A stretch of DNA of 64,000 nucleotides from assembly GCF_003122365.1 (NCBI RefSeq), contig NZ_CP029254.1, forward strand, positions 3,739,001-3,803,000, written 5' to 3'. The notes beneath the pieces were generated by a model. The model ran no database searches. It was not told the origin of the DNA and saw only the letters and a program-made list of their open reading frames with translations. The translations under genes and the position numbers were made by a program. The stretch comes from Streptomyces spongiicola. Lineage in GTDB: Bacteria > Actinomycetota > Actinomycetes > Streptomycetales > Streptomycetaceae. Positions 7,985-16,846 of this stretch are shown in pieces (position 1 is the stretch's first letter; each line of letters starts with the position of its first letter).

Positions 7985-9484
7985 GTGACGACGATGACTG
8001 ACGCTTCCACGCGCTTCCGCGAGTTCAGGATGCCCGACGTGGGCGAGGGGCTCACCGAGGCCGAGATCCTCAAGTGGTACGTCCGGCCCGGCGACACCGT
8101 CACCGACGGCCAGGTCGTGTGCGAGGTCGAGACCGCCAAGGCCGCGGTGGAACTGCCCATCCCCTACGACGGAGTGGTGCACGAGCTCCGTTTCGACGAG
8201 GGCACCACCGTGGACGTCGGCACCGCGATCATCACCGTGGACGTGGCGCCGGGCTCCGGCCCGGCCGAGCGGTCGGCACCGCCGGCGGCCACCGGGTCCG
8301 CGGTCGCGGCCGCCGAACCGGAGACCGGGGCGGAGACCGGAGTGGGGACCGGGTTGGGTACCGGGGCGGAGGAGAAGCCCGCCGGCCGCCAGCCCGTCCT
8401 GGTCGGCTACGGCGTCGCCGAGTCCTCCACCAAGCGCCGCCCGCGCAAGGGCACTGCGGCATCCGGGCAGGCCCGGTCGGCCGCGCGGACCGAGGCCGCG
8501 GCGGCCGTGCAGGCCGAGCTGAACGGCCACGGGACCGCGGCGTCCGCCGCGTCCCGCCCGCTGGCCAAGCCCCCGGTCCGCAAGCTGGCCAGGGACCTCG
8601 GGGTGGACCTCGCCACGGTCGTGCCCAGCGGCCCCGACGGGATCATCACCCGCGACGACGTCCGGGCGGCCGCGGCGCCGGCCCAGGCGCCCGCGCCCGT
8701 CGCGGCAGCCGGGCAGGGGGCGGCGCCCGAGCAGGTGGCGGCGGAGGCCGCGGCGGCGCCCTCCGGGCCGGCGGTGGCCGGTGCCCGCGAGACCCGCGTC
8801 CCGGTGAAGGGCGTCCGCAAGGCCACCGCCCAGGCGATGGTCGGCTCGGCCTTCACCGCGCCGCACGTCACCGAGTTCGTCACGGTCGACGTCACGCGCA
8901 CGATGAAGCTGGTCGAGGAGCTGAAGGCCGACAAGGACATGGCCGGGCTGCGGGTGAACCCCCTGCTGCTCGTCGCCAGGGCGCTGCTGGTCGCGATCAG
9001 GCGCAACCCGGAGGTCAACGCCGCCTGGGACGAGGCCAACCAGGAGATCGTGCTCAAGCACTACGTCAACCTGGGCATCGCCGCCGCCACCCCGCGCGGT
9101 CTGATCGTGCCGAACATCAAGGACGCGCACGACAAGACCCTGCCGCAGCTCGCCGAGGCCCTCGGCGAGCTGGTGTCCACCGCCCGTGAGGGGAGGACGA
9201 CCCCGGCCGCGATGCAGGGCGGCACGGTGACGATCACCAATGTGGGCGTCTTCGGGGTCGACACCGGCACGCCGATCCTCAACCCCGGCGAGTCGGCGAT
9301 CCTCGCGGTCGGCGCGATCAAGCTCCAGCCGTGGGTCCACAAGGGCAAGGTCAAGCCCCGCCAGGTCACCACGCTGGCGCTCTCCTTCGACCACCGGCTG
9401 GTCGACGGGGAACTGGGCTCGAAGGTCCTGGCGGACGTCGCCGCCGTGCTGGAGCAGCCGAGGAGGCTCATCACCTGGGCCTGA
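7985..9484 (+). CDS. bkdC: Dihydrolipoamide acyltransferase E2 of 2-oxoacid dehydrogenase
   Basis: This 499-residue protein forms the core of the complex. It has one lipoyl domain (about 14-90) with the attachment Lys52 in EVETAKAAVE, and a long Ala/Pro/Glu/Gly-rich linker. An E3-binding domain follows at about 195-230 (VRKLARDLGVDL, ITRDDVRAA). The catalytic acyltransferase domain starts at about 270 and ends with SFDHRLVDGELG, where His470 and Asp474 are catalytic. The GTG at 7985 is 10 nt after E1 beta; an ATG three codons later is also possible. A strong inverted repeat 130 bp downstream closes the operon. Confidence 0.93.
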   Translation: MTTMTDASTRFREFRMPDVGEGLTEAEILKWYVRPGDTVTDGQVVCEVETAKAAVELPIPYDGVVHELRFDEGTTVDVGTAIITVDVAPGSGPAERSAPPAATGSAVAAAEPETGAETGVGTGLGTGAEEKPAGRQPVLVGYGVAESSTKRRPRKGTAASGQARSAARTEAAAAVQAELNGHGTAASAASRPLAKPPVRKLARDLGVDLATVVPSGPDGIITRDDVRAAAAPAQAPAPVAAAGQGAAPEQVAAEAAAAPSGPAVAGARETRVPVKGVRKATAQAMVGSAFTAPHVTEFVTVDVTRTMKLVEELKADKDMAGLRVNPLLLVARALLVAIRRNPEVNAAWDEANQEIVLKHYVNLGIAAATPRGLIVPNIKDAHDKTLPQLAEALGELVSTAREGRTTPAAMQGGTVTITNVGVFGVDTGTPILNPGESAILAVGAIKLQPWVHKGKVKPRQVTTLALSFDHRLVDGELGSKVLADVAAVLEQPRRLITWA

Positions 9485-9614
9485 CGCTCCGGTTCGGCAC
9501 GCAACGCCGTACGGCCGTACCACCGCACCGGCGTACCACCGTATCGCCGCACAAACACGCGGCCGGGCACGGGCGGGCGGACGGGCGGACGGGCGCGCTA
9601 GTCGGTACGAAAGA

Positions 9615-9646
9615 AGGTCCCGGGACGCCGCCGCGTCCCGGGACCT
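9615..9646. terminator. Bidirectional terminator hairpin
   Basis: Arms at 9615-9628 and 9633-9646 (AGGTCCCGGGACGC and its complement) form a perfect 14-bp stem with a 4-nt loop between the convergent bkdC and carboxypeptidase genes. There is no clear U tract, as is common in Streptomyces. Confidence 0.8.
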
Positions 9647-9688
9647 CCTGCGCCGATCGGTGGGTGCGCCGATCCGCGACGGGTTCGA

Positions 9689-10642
9689 TCAGTCCCGCTG
9701 GGTGCCGGCCGGGAGCGAACGCAGCTCCATCGTGCGGGCGCTGCTGGAGGCGAAGCCGAAGTCGAGCAGCTTCGCCGCGTCCTTGAACCGGTTGTCGCCG
9801 GTGGACGAGGCCAGCACCACACCGGTGTAGGTCTTGCCGTTGCGGGTCGCGGCGAAGACGAGGCAGGGCCCCGCCGCCGTACCGGTACCGGTCTTCACGC
9901 CGATCGCGCCGCTGTAGGAGCCGAGCAGCTTGTTGGTGTTGTACCACGTGTAGGTGCGGGTGCCGCCCGTGCTCGTCGTGGCCGCGGCCTTGTAGGACGT
10001 CGGCTTGACGACCTCGCGGAAGACGGAGCTGCTCATCGCGTGCCGGGCCAGCTTCGCCAGGTCCGACGGGGTCGTGTAGTTGTTCCCGGTGCGCGAGATG
10101 CCGTCGAACGAGTCGAACTTGGTGTTGACCAGGCCCAGTTGCTTGGCCTTCGCGTTCATCTTGCCGATGAAGGAGCTGGTGCGGGCGGCGGTCGTCGTGC
10201 CCGTGCCGTACGTGTCGGCCAGGGCGTACGCGGCGTCGCAGCCGGACGGCAGCATCAGCCCGGAGAGCAACTGGCGGACAGTCAGTTTGTCGCCGGTGCG
10301 CAGGTCCGCGGTGCTGGCGCCCTCGCGGGCGACGTAGTTCCGGTACTCCGCCTTGACCGTGACCTTCTTGTTGAGGTCCACTCCCTTGATGGTGAGGACC
10401 GTTATGGCCGTCACGAGCTTGGTCGTGCTGGCCATCTGACGGCGGGTGCCGGTGGCCTTGCCGTAGACGGCCTTGCCGTCCGCCTGGTCCAGGAGGAAGC
10501 CGCCCTTGGCCGTGATGGACGGGGTCGGCGTCGCCGCTTGGGCGGGGGCGGCCAGGGGCGAGACCGTCAGCAGCACGCCACCCGCGAGAGCGACGGTGGC
10601 GGCGCGGCGCACGCCCTTGTGGCTGGTTTTCAAAGGAAACAC
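9689..10642 (-). CDS. D-alanyl-D-alanine carboxypeptidase (serine-type, S11)
   Basis: This 317-residue secreted penicillin-binding enzyme trims the terminal D-Ala from peptidoglycan stem peptides. The N-terminus is a Sec signal peptide with a likely cut after AAPAQA (about residue 36). Catalytic motifs are S72-T-T-K75, S133-G-C135 in the SxN position, and K250-T-G252. Cys in place of Asn in the second motif is, from memory, common in actinobacterial members, so I do not treat it as loss of function. There is no C-terminal membrane anchor, so the mature protein may be released or loosely wall-bound. It is convergent with the bkd operon. Confidence 0.92.
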   Translation of the reverse strand: MFPLKTSHKGVRRAATVALAGGVLLTVSPLAAPAQAATPTPSITAKGGFLLDQADGKAVYGKATGTRRQMASTTKLVTAITVLTIKGVDLNKKVTVKAEYRNYVAREGASTADLRTGDKLTVRQLLSGLMLPSGCDAAYALADTYGTGTTTAARTSSFIGKMNAKAKQLGLVNTKFDSFDGISRTGNNYTTPSDLAKLARHAMSSSVFREVVKPTSYKAAATTSTGGTRTYTWYNTNKLLGSYSGAIGVKTGTGTAAGPCLVFAATRNGKTYTGVVLASSTGDNRFKDAAKLLDFGFASSSARTMELRSLPAGTQRD

Positions 10643-10866
10643 TCCGATGGTCGCGTATGCGAGGAATGCGTGGGGCTCTCAGAGTCGATCGGGCCCTCGG
10701 GAAACAAGGATCCCGATACAAGACGCCCGAGGGGCGTGAATGGATGTACCGGTGTGGCGCGCTTCTCGGCGCACCCTCGGTGCGGGTCCGGCTCTTCCCG
10801 CCCCCATCCCGGTCCGCCTTCCGGCTCCTTCCCGGTCCGCGTCCGGCCTTTCCGGGCCGCGGTTGA

Positions 10867-11022
10867 CCCGACCCGGTCCGGCCTGTACCGCACGACCCGG
10901 CCTGCACCGTACGACCCGACCCGGTCCGGCCTGCACCGCCTCCGGAGTCCCGGCTCAAGCCACCCCGCCACCCGGCCACCCGGCCACGCCGCCACCCGGC
11001 CACCCGGCCACGCCTCCGCGCC
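10867..11022. repeat. Tandem repeats between carboxypeptidase and GntR genes
   Basis: The 436 bp divergent gap (10643-11078) holds copies of a CCTGCACCGTACGACCCG-type unit at about 10867-10940, then CCACCCGG-type repeats at about 10965-11022. No gene is seen in the gap; the two promoters should lie at its edges. Confidence 0.75.
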
Positions 11023-11050
11023 GTCCTGCATGCTGGACGACGCCGCCGTT

Positions 11051-11076
11051 GCACACCTGTTGTATCTATGCTGTGC
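11051..11076. promoter_or_regulatory. Inverted repeat just upstream of the GntR gene
   Basis: GCACA (11051-11055) and TGTGC (11072-11076) are inverted around 16 bp and end 2 bp before the GntR start. This position suits autoregulation by a GntR/FadR-type dimer, but the arms are short and the call is tentative. Confidence 0.25.
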
Positions 11077-11078
11077 GC

Positions 11079-11732
11079 ATGCCCGCCGCCCCCGTGCGAC
11101 AGCCCCCTGCCGCCGAACGCGTCTACGCCCATGTCAAGCAGGCCGTCCTCGACCGCCGATACGAGGGCGGCACCCTGCTCACCGAGGGCGAACTCGCCGA
11201 CGCCGTAGGGGTGTCCCGCACCCCGGTCCGCGAGGCGCTCCTCAAGCTGGAGATGGAGGGACTCCTCAGGCTCTACCCGAAGAAGGGCGCGCTCGTCCTC
11301 GCCGTCTCCGCGCAGGAGATCGCGGATGTCGTCGAAACCAGGTTGCTGGTCGAGGAGTTCGCCGTCCGCCGGGCCGTCCCCGCCCCGCCCCGGCTGATCC
11401 GGCGCCTGGCGGAACTGCTCGACGAGCACAGGAAGTGTGCCGAGTCCGGCGACCTCGCCGAGGTCGCCGCCACAGACCGCCGCTTCCACGCGGAGATCGT
11501 CCGCCACGCCGGCAACGAGATCCTGTCCCGCCTCTACGACCAGCTGCGCGACCGCCAGTTGAGGATGGGGGTCGCCGTCATGCACTCCCACCCCGACCGC
11601 GTCGCCAAGAACATCGCCGAGCACGCCGAGCTGCTGGACGCCATCAGGGCCGGTGACGCCGAGCGGGCCGCGGCCTGTGTACGCCGGCACCTGGGCCGGG
11701 TCAGGGTGCTGGTCCGGGGGGAGCAGGGATGA
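11079..11732 (+). CDS. GntR-family (FadR-type) transcriptional regulator
   Basis: This 217-residue repressor-type protein has an N-terminal winged helix (about 8-75, with ADAVGVSRTPVREALLKLEM as the recognition region) and an all-helical FCD ligand domain (about 85-210). The FCD domain contains the metal/ligand residues expected near FHAEIVRHAGN and IAEHAELLDAI. The frame extends upstream to 10740, but homology begins at MPAAPVRQPPAAERVY, so the ATG at 11079 is chosen. Its stop overlaps the start of the MFS gene (ATGA), so it is probably a local regulator of that transporter. Confidence 0.9.
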   Translation: MPAAPVRQPPAAERVYAHVKQAVLDRRYEGGTLLTEGELADAVGVSRTPVREALLKLEMEGLLRLYPKKGALVLAVSAQEIADVVETRLLVEEFAVRRAVPAPPRLIRRLAELLDEHRKCAESGDLAEVAATDRRFHAEIVRHAGNEILSRLYDQLRDRQLRMGVAVMHSHPDRVAKNIAEHAELLDAIRAGDAERAAACVRRHLGRVRVLVRGEQG

Positions 11733-13030
11733 GCCGGGACTGCGCCGCACTGCCCGGTGACCCCCCGGGTGGACGCCGGGCCGCCCTCGTCTGGGGCATC
11801 GGCGTCGCCGTCTACTTCGTCGCCGTCATCTTCCGTACCTCGCTGGGAGTCGCCGGGCTCGACGCGGCCGACCGCTTCGACGTCAACGCCTCCGCCCTCT
11901 CCGCCTTCTCCATACTCCAGCTGCTGGTCTACGCGGGCATGCAGATACCCGTCGGTCTCATGGTCGACCGGCTCGGCACCAGGAAGGTGCTGACCCTCGG
12001 CGTCGTCCTGTTCACGGCGGGGCAGCTCGCCTTCGCCTTCTCCCCCTCCTACGGGACCGCCCTCGCCGCGCGGGCGCTCCTCGGCTGCGGCGACGCGATG
12101 ACCTTCATCAGCGTGCTGCGGCTCGGCTCCCGCTGGTTCCCGGCCCGCCGCGGACCGTTCGTCGCCCAGGTCGCGGCGCTGTTCGGGATGGCGGGCAACC
12201 TGGTCTCCACCCTGGTGGTCTCCCGGATGCTGGAAGGCCTCGGCTGGACCGCCACGTTCGCGGGCAGCGCCGCGGCCGGAGCGATCGTCCTCGTCCTGCT
12301 CGTCCTCTTCCTCAGGGACCATCCCGAGGGTGCGGAGCCGCCGTCCGCCGTCCGCACCGGCGCGGCCTTCGTCCGCCGGCAGCTCGCCCTCTCCTGGCGG
12401 GAGCCCGGGACCCGGCTCGGGATGTGGGTGCACTTCACCACCCAGTTCCCCGCGATGGTGTTCCTGCTGCTGTGGGGGCTTCCGTTCCTCGTCGAGGCCC
12501 AGCGGCTCTCCCGGGAGACCGCCGGCTGGCTGCTCACCCTCGTGGTCGTCTCCAACATGGTGGTGGGACTGGTCTACGGCCAGGTCATCGCCCGGCACCA
12601 TGCCGCGCGGGCACCACTCGCCCTCGGCACGGCCGCGGCGACGGCGGCGGTGTGGGCGGCCACCCTCGCCCACCCGGGCGGCCGCGCTCCCCTGTGGCTG
12701 CTGATCACCCTGTGCGCGGTCCTCGGGGCGTGCGGCCCCGCCTCGATGATCGGTTTCGACTTCGCCCGGCCGGCCAACCCGCCGGAACGCCAGGGGACCG
12801 CGTCCGGCATCGTCAACATGGGCGGTTTCGTGGCCTCCATGACCACACTGCTGGCGGTGGGCGTACTGCTGGACGCGACCGGCGACGACTACGGCGTCGC
12901 GTTCTCGTCCGTCCTCGCCCTTCAGGCGCTTGGCGTGACCCAGATCCTGCGGCTGCGGGCGCGCACGGTCCGGCTGGAGCGGGAGCGGCTGGTGGCGAGC
13001 CGGGTCGAGGCGGTGCACGTCCCGGTGTGA
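11729..13030 (+). CDS. MFS transporter
   Basis: This 433-residue major-facilitator protein has about 12 hydrophobic segments, the first at about residues 20-45. The loop 2-3 signature appears as GLMVDRLGTRKVLTLG. It overlaps the GntR gene by 4 bp, so the two form one transcript and the regulator probably senses the transported compound or a relative. The substrate is unknown. The C-terminus ends in an Arg-rich cytoplasmic tail. Confidence 0.88.
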   Translation: MSRDCAALPGDPPGGRRAALVWGIGVAVYFVAVIFRTSLGVAGLDAADRFDVNASALSAFSILQLLVYAGMQIPVGLMVDRLGTRKVLTLGVVLFTAGQLAFAFSPSYGTALAARALLGCGDAMTFISVLRLGSRWFPARRGPFVAQVAALFGMAGNLVSTLVVSRMLEGLGWTATFAGSAAAGAIVLVLLVLFLRDHPEGAEPPSAVRTGAAFVRRQLALSWREPGTRLGMWVHFTTQFPAMVFLLLWGLPFLVEAQRLSRETAGWLLTLVVVSNMVVGLVYGQVIARHHAARAPLALGTAAATAAVWAATLAHPGGRAPLWLLITLCAVLGACGPASMIGFDFARPANPPERQGTASGIVNMGGFVASMTTLLAVGVLLDATGDDYGVAFSSVLALQALGVTQILRLRARTVRLERERLVASRVEAVHVPV

Positions 13031-13252
13031 GGCGTGCGGCCGCGGGCCCTCGGGTGTGCGGGCGTGCGGCGCCGGCCCTCGGGCGTCCGGGTGGGGACCG
13101 TCGGGCACCTCCCGGCGTCAGGCAGTCCGTGTACGCCCGGGCGCGAGGGTACGAGGGTACGAGGGCGCGGCGGCCGGGGGGCGGACCCGACGCGCCCGCG
13201 CCCGCCACGGCGCCCGCGGTGGAACCGGCCGCGGTGCCCCCGGATCCACCCG

Positions 13253-14077
13253 CTAGGGCGTCACCGCGAACGACTCCAGGATCGCGGCCGCGAGCCCGGC
13301 GTCCCCTTCGATCTTGATCCGGTCGGCGACGGCGGCGGGCCGGACCCGGCCGGCCGCCAGCCGCACATAGGTCTCCCAGTCCAGGGCCAGGGTCACGGCC
13401 GGGCCCAGTGAGGGCGAGCCGTCGACGGTGCCGCGTCCGTCCGCGCCGACCCGCACCGTCCGCAGGAACTCCACCGGCCCGTGCACATCGAGGACCACCG
13501 CCGTGTGGGGCGGCGCCCCGGCGCCCTTCGCGACGACCTTCGGCAGCGCCGAGATGAACTGGTCGCGGGCGACCAGCGCCCCGGGGGAGTCGAGGTTGCC
13601 GGGCGCGTTCAGCGCCACGCGCAGGTCCTGTTCGTGCACCCAGACGTCGAACGCCCGGATGCGGTAGGCCTGTTCCAGGGTCTGATGCGCACCCAGCGGG
13701 GCGCGCACCATCGTCTCCGGAGAGCGGTTCTCGTTCCGCAGCTGACGGTTCCGCCGGATGATCGTGTACTCGAACTCGGAGGTCATCTCCGGCGCCGTGT
13801 GGTGGCGGCGCACATCGACCTGCATCTCCATGTAGCGGGCGAACTCGCTTCGCACATGGTAGAGATCGCGCGGCAGGCTGTGGATGGGGCGGGGGTCGCC
13901 GAGCATCTCGCACTCCATGCCGATGATGTGCGACACGATGTCGCGAACCGACCATGCGGGGCACGGTGTCGCGCGGTTCCACTGGCCCTCCGCGAGCGGC
14001 TTCACCAGCTCGAATATGGCTTCGATGGAGTGGGTCCAGGCGTCGGCGTAGGTCTGGAGACTGGGATGGACGGTCAC
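13253..14077 (-). CDS. Maleylpyruvate isomerase family mycothiol-dependent enzyme
   Basis: This 274-residue protein belongs to the DinB-like mycothiol-dependent superfamily. The N-terminal domain (about 8-160) carries WNRATPCPAWSVRDIVSHI, whose His sits where family members bind a divalent metal. The C-terminal domain (about 180-270, VEFLRTVRVGADGRG) resembles the small sterol-carrier-like part. Members use mycothiol or metal chemistry on small molecules; the substrate here is not known. It is divergent from the hydrolase gene with a 165 bp gap. Confidence 0.8.
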   Translation of the reverse strand: MTVHPSLQTYADAWTHSIEAIFELVKPLAEGQWNRATPCPAWSVRDIVSHIIGMECEMLGDPRPIHSLPRDLYHVRSEFARYMEMQVDVRRHHTAPEMTSEFEYTIIRRNRQLRNENRSPETMVRAPLGAHQTLEQAYRIRAFDVWVHEQDLRVALNAPGNLDSPGALVARDQFISALPKVVAKGAGAPPHTAVVLDVHGPVEFLRTVRVGADGRGTVDGSPSLGPAVTLALDWETYVRLAAGRVRPAAVADRIKIEGDAGLAAAILESFAVTP

Positions 14078-14242
14078 GGAACCCCTCGGCGGTCGTGCGC
14101 GGTCTGGGTGCGGGCGGCTGCCGGGGGTCCTGGGGGTGACCCCCGGGAGAGAACAGTACGCTGCCCTTGGGCACCCCGGCAGTGCTTTCGTGTGACGATC
14201 GTAGGCCCGTGTTGACGGCTCGAATGCCAGGACGGTGGTAGT

Positions 14243-15046
14243 GTGCGCGCCTCACTCATCCAGATCGCAGTAGATCGTGACGAACCGGTGGACTCCCGCC
14301 GTCGCCGCGCGGCCGCACTGGTGCGGGAGCAGCGCGGTTCCGCCCTCGTCGTCCTTCCCGAACTCTGGACCGTGGGAGCCTTCGCCTACGACTCCTTCGA
14401 GGCGGAAGCCGAGACGCTGGACGGCCCCACGCGCCGGGCCATGGCGGAGGCGGCGGCCGACGCGGGTGTCTGGCTGCACGCCGGCTCCGTCGTCGAGCGG
14501 GCCGCCGACGGCCGCCTTTTCAACACCTCGCTGGTCTTCTCCCCCGAGGGCCGCCTCGCCGGTGTCTACCGGAAGATCCACCGGTTCGGCTTCGACAAGG
14601 GCGAGGCCGTGATGATGGCCGCGGGCGAGGAACTGGTGACCGTGCGGCTGCCCGACGCCACCCTCGGTCTCGGCACCTGCTACGACCTGCGCTTCCCGGA
14701 GCTCTTCCGCGGTCTGGTCGACGCCGGCGCCGACCTCCTCGTCGTCCCCGCCGGCTGGCCGGAGCGTCGGCGTGCCCACTGGACCCTCCTGGCGCGCGCC
14801 CGGGCGGTCGAGAACCAGGCGTACGTTCTCGCCTGCAGCACCGCCGGTACCCACGCGGGCGTCGAGCAGGCGGGGCACAGCACCGTCGTCGACCCCTGGG
14901 GCGAGGTCCTTGCGGAGGCGGGCGCCGGTGAGGAGATCCTCGCGGTCGACCTCGACCCGAAGAGGCCGGCGGAGTCCCGTGAGCAGTTCCCGGCCCTCAA
15001 GGACCGCCGCCTGGGCCTGGCACCCCCGGTGGTACGGGGGAGCTGA
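14243..15046 (+). CDS. Carbon-nitrogen hydrolase (nitrilase superfamily)
   Basis: This 267-residue amidase-type enzyme has the superfamily triad in order: Glu40 (VVLPELW), Lys111 (YRKIHRFGF) and Cys146 (LGLGTCYDLRFPELFR). The catalytic-Cys context resembles omega-amidase (Nit2-like) and related deamidases that clean up 2-oxoacid amides, but the exact substrate is inferred. The GTG at 14243 gives the standard MRASLIQI N-terminus. A TTGACG hexamer at 14212-14217 may be its -35 element, with no well-spaced -10. Confidence 0.88.
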   Translation: MRASLIQIAVDRDEPVDSRRRRAAALVREQRGSALVVLPELWTVGAFAYDSFEAEAETLDGPTRRAMAEAAADAGVWLHAGSVVERAADGRLFNTSLVFSPEGRLAGVYRKIHRFGFDKGEAVMMAAGEELVTVRLPDATLGLGTCYDLRFPELFRGLVDAGADLLVVPAGWPERRRAHWTLLARARAVENQAYVLACSTAGTHAGVEQAGHSTVVDPWGEVLAEAGAGEEILAVDLDPKRPAESREQFPALKDRRLGLAPPVVRGS

Positions 15047-15291
15047 CGCCCCGGGACCGGCCCCGCCCGGCCCCGGTCGGCCGGGACCCCGCCCCGCCCG
15101 GCCGGGACCCGGCCACTCCCGCCCGCCGCGGGTCCGTGGCGGTCAGCCGTGGGTCCCGGCGGTCGTGGGTGGTCCCCGTCGGCGGTCGTGTGGTCCCCGT
15201 GTGTCCACTGCGTCCCGGGAGGAGCGGCCCCCCGCCGTGCGGTGCCGGACCGCCCGCGGTTCCCCGCTCCGCGAGTGGCACCCTTGACCGC

Positions 15292-15696
15292 ATGAACGCC
15301 GCCGCTTCCCCCGCGCCCCGCCGCCGTGCCCGTGTCCGTGCCCCTGAGCTGATCGGCAAGGGTGGCTGGCTCAACACGGGTGGCAGGAGTCTGACGCTCG
15401 CGGACCTACGAGGTAAGTGCGTTGTCGTAGATTTCTGCACGTTCACAAACATCGCGACGGGTGAGCTGGTCCGGTGGCTGCCCCGGCGGCAGACCACGGA
15501 CTTGGCCTTGCCGGGTACCGATTTCTGGCTGTTCGACAGTGCGCAGGCGCTCTTCCACCACTTCACCGGGAACGGGCAGCTCGACCAGGACGGGCGGGAG
15601 TACGCGGACGACCCCGAGCGGGTGAAGCTGTGCGCCGGCGCCTTCGAGGCAGCTTGGCAACGGGCCGTTCCACACGAGGAGTACCGACCGCGCTGA
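15292..15696 (+). CDS. Chimeric ORF: thioredoxin/NHL 5' fragment fused to truncated DUF6879
   Basis: The 134-residue ORF has two origins. Residues 1 to about 51 match the N-terminus of the intact thioredoxin/NHL protein at 17140 (RARVRAPELIGKGGW, NTGG, LADLRGK, VVDFCTF). Residues from about 52 (NIATGELVRWLPRR, GTDFWLFDSAQALFHHFTG, AFEAAWQRAVPHEEYRP) match the C-terminal part of DUF6879 proteins, which in Streptomyces sit beside XRE/DUF5753 regulators, as here. The DUF6879 portion lacks roughly its first half. The join is in frame, so the product could be made, but it is most simply a remnant at a cassette boundary. It lies 13 nt upstream of the regulator. Confidence 0.75.
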   Translation: MNAAASPAPRRRARVRAPELIGKGGWLNTGGRSLTLADLRGKCVVVDFCTFTNIATGELVRWLPRRQTTDLALPGTDFWLFDSAQALFHHFTGNGQLDQDGREYADDPERVKLCAGAFEAAWQRAVPHEEYRPR

Positions 15697-15709
15697 GCTG
15701 TCACCCACC

Positions 15710-16558
15710 ATGGCCGTCTCACCCTCATCAAGCGCACAGCAGGCCCGGCAGGCTCTGGCGAATCGACTCGCTGAGCTGTGCCGGGATGCCGGCCTCACCG
15801 GACGGGACATCGCCCGTTTGTGCTCCTGGCATCCGTCCAAGTCGTCACGGATCATGAACGCCCGTACGCCTCCGTCCGCTGATGACATCCGGGCGTGGTG
15901 CCGGGCGTGTGGCTCGGAAGATCAGACGGAAGATCTGTTGGCCTCGCTGCGTACCGCCGAAGGCATGTGGGTCGGGTGGCGGCGAATGGAGCGCGCCGGG
16001 CTCAAGCAGGCCCAAGAAGCCCGTCTCCCGCTCTTCGAGCGAACCCGCCGGTTCCGCGCGTACTCCTCGTGGTTCGTTCCGGGCCTGATCCAGACCTACG
16101 GCTACACGGAAGCCGTCTTGCGCGCGGTCCAGCGCAGACGGGTCGAAGTGGACGACGTCGCCGATGCGGTCGCCGTCCGCATGGAGCGTCAGCGCGTGCT
16201 CTACAAGGGTGATCGGCGGTTCGCGTTCCTGGTTGAGGAATCGGTCTTGCGGAACGGGCTCGGAGGGGCGGAGGTACAGGAGGAACAGCTCCGCCACCTC
16301 CTCACGGTCGGCTCTTTGCCCAGTGTCAGCCTGGGCGTGGTCCCCACACGTACCGAGCGCTCGCGGATGCCGGTGGAAGGTTTCTGGATCTTCGACACCG
16401 CGCAGGTCAACGTCGAGTTGGTCTCGGGCTACCTCACGCTGACCCAGCCTGGTGAGGTTGCCGCTTACGCGGACACGTTCAGGGAACTTGCTGACATGGC
16501 GGTCTACGGAGCGAAGGCCCGAGCGCTGATCACGAGCGTCATCCAGACCCTGCGGTGA
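15710..16558 (+). CDS. WhiJ-like helix-turn-helix regulator (XRE, DUF5753)
   Basis: This 282-residue protein has an N-terminal XRE-type helix-turn-helix (about 10-70, GLTGRDIARLCSWHPSKSSR) and a C-terminal DUF5753 domain (about 100-275, SWFVPGLIQTYGYTEAVLRA, and QVNVELVSGYLTLTQPGEV). This is the architecture of WhiJ-type regulators, of which Streptomyces encodes many, usually next to small partner proteins (DUF397, DUF6879). Here the partner upstream is a truncated DUF6879. Codon use is less GC-extreme than in the flanking core genes, which supports transfer. Confidence 0.88.
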   Translation: MAVSPSSSAQQARQALANRLAELCRDAGLTGRDIARLCSWHPSKSSRIMNARTPPSADDIRAWCRACGSEDQTEDLLASLRTAEGMWVGWRRMERAGLKQAQEARLPLFERTRRFRAYSSWFVPGLIQTYGYTEAVLRAVQRRRVEVDDVADAVAVRMERQRVLYKGDRRFAFLVEESVLRNGLGGAEVQEEQLRHLLTVGSLPSVSLGVVPTRTERSRMPVEGFWIFDTAQVNVELVSGYLTLTQPGEVAAYADTFRELADMAVYGAKARALITSVIQTLR

Positions 16559-16566
16559 TAGCCGTG

Positions 16567-16614
16567 CAACCTCATGCAATCTCATGGGAAGTGCGACCTC
16601 GGCGTTCCTAGCGT
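16567..16614 (+). promoter_or_regulatory. Candidate promoter/operator with 10-bp direct repeat
   Basis: CAACCTCATG (16567-16576) and CAATCTCATG (16577-16586) are adjacent direct repeats, 9 of 10 identical. TAGCGT (16609-16614) stands as a possible -10 only 8 bp before the ATG of the next gene, suggesting a leaderless or very short-leader transcript. The repeats lie over the expected -35 region, where the neighbouring WhiJ-like regulator could bind. Confidence 0.45.
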
Positions 16615-16621
16615 GGTCACC

Positions 16622-16846
16622 ATGCGGACGACACGAGATCGGGCCGTGAAGCCGATCACCTATGCGCAGCCCCCGGTGGAGCTGCCGCTGCGAACGGATT
16701 CGGAGCCCGTACCGGCAGCCGGCTGCGGAGTCTGCGCCGCCCTGGCCGCGCAGCGCCGAGAGGCCCGCCTCGAAGGCGACGGCTCCGTGGTCAGTGACTG
16801 CAACGTGGAGCTCAGGAACCACCCGCACCCCGGGGAGTCGACGTGA
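16622..16846 (+). CDS. Small cassette protein, unknown function
   Basis: A 74-residue protein beginning MRTTRDRAVKPITYAQPP. The ATG at 16622 is preferred over an upstream ATG at 16574 because the latter would read through the promoter-like region. It contains an AGCGVCAALAAQR segment with a CxxC pair and a later Cys (VVSDCNVE), so a metal-binding or redox role is possible. It is not a DUF397 protein. I recognise it only as a type that accompanies XRE/DUF7848 genes in Streptomyces. Its stop overlaps the next start (GTGA). Confidence 0.7.
   Translation: MRTTRDRAVKPITYAQPPVELPLRTDSEPVPAAGCGVCAALAAQRREARLEGDGSVVSDCNVELRNHPHPGEST

Noticed and set aside
9689..10642. SGC instead of SxN in the carboxypeptidase as a sign of inactivity
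   Set aside because: From memory, many actinobacterial members have the same Cys, and the other two motifs are intact.
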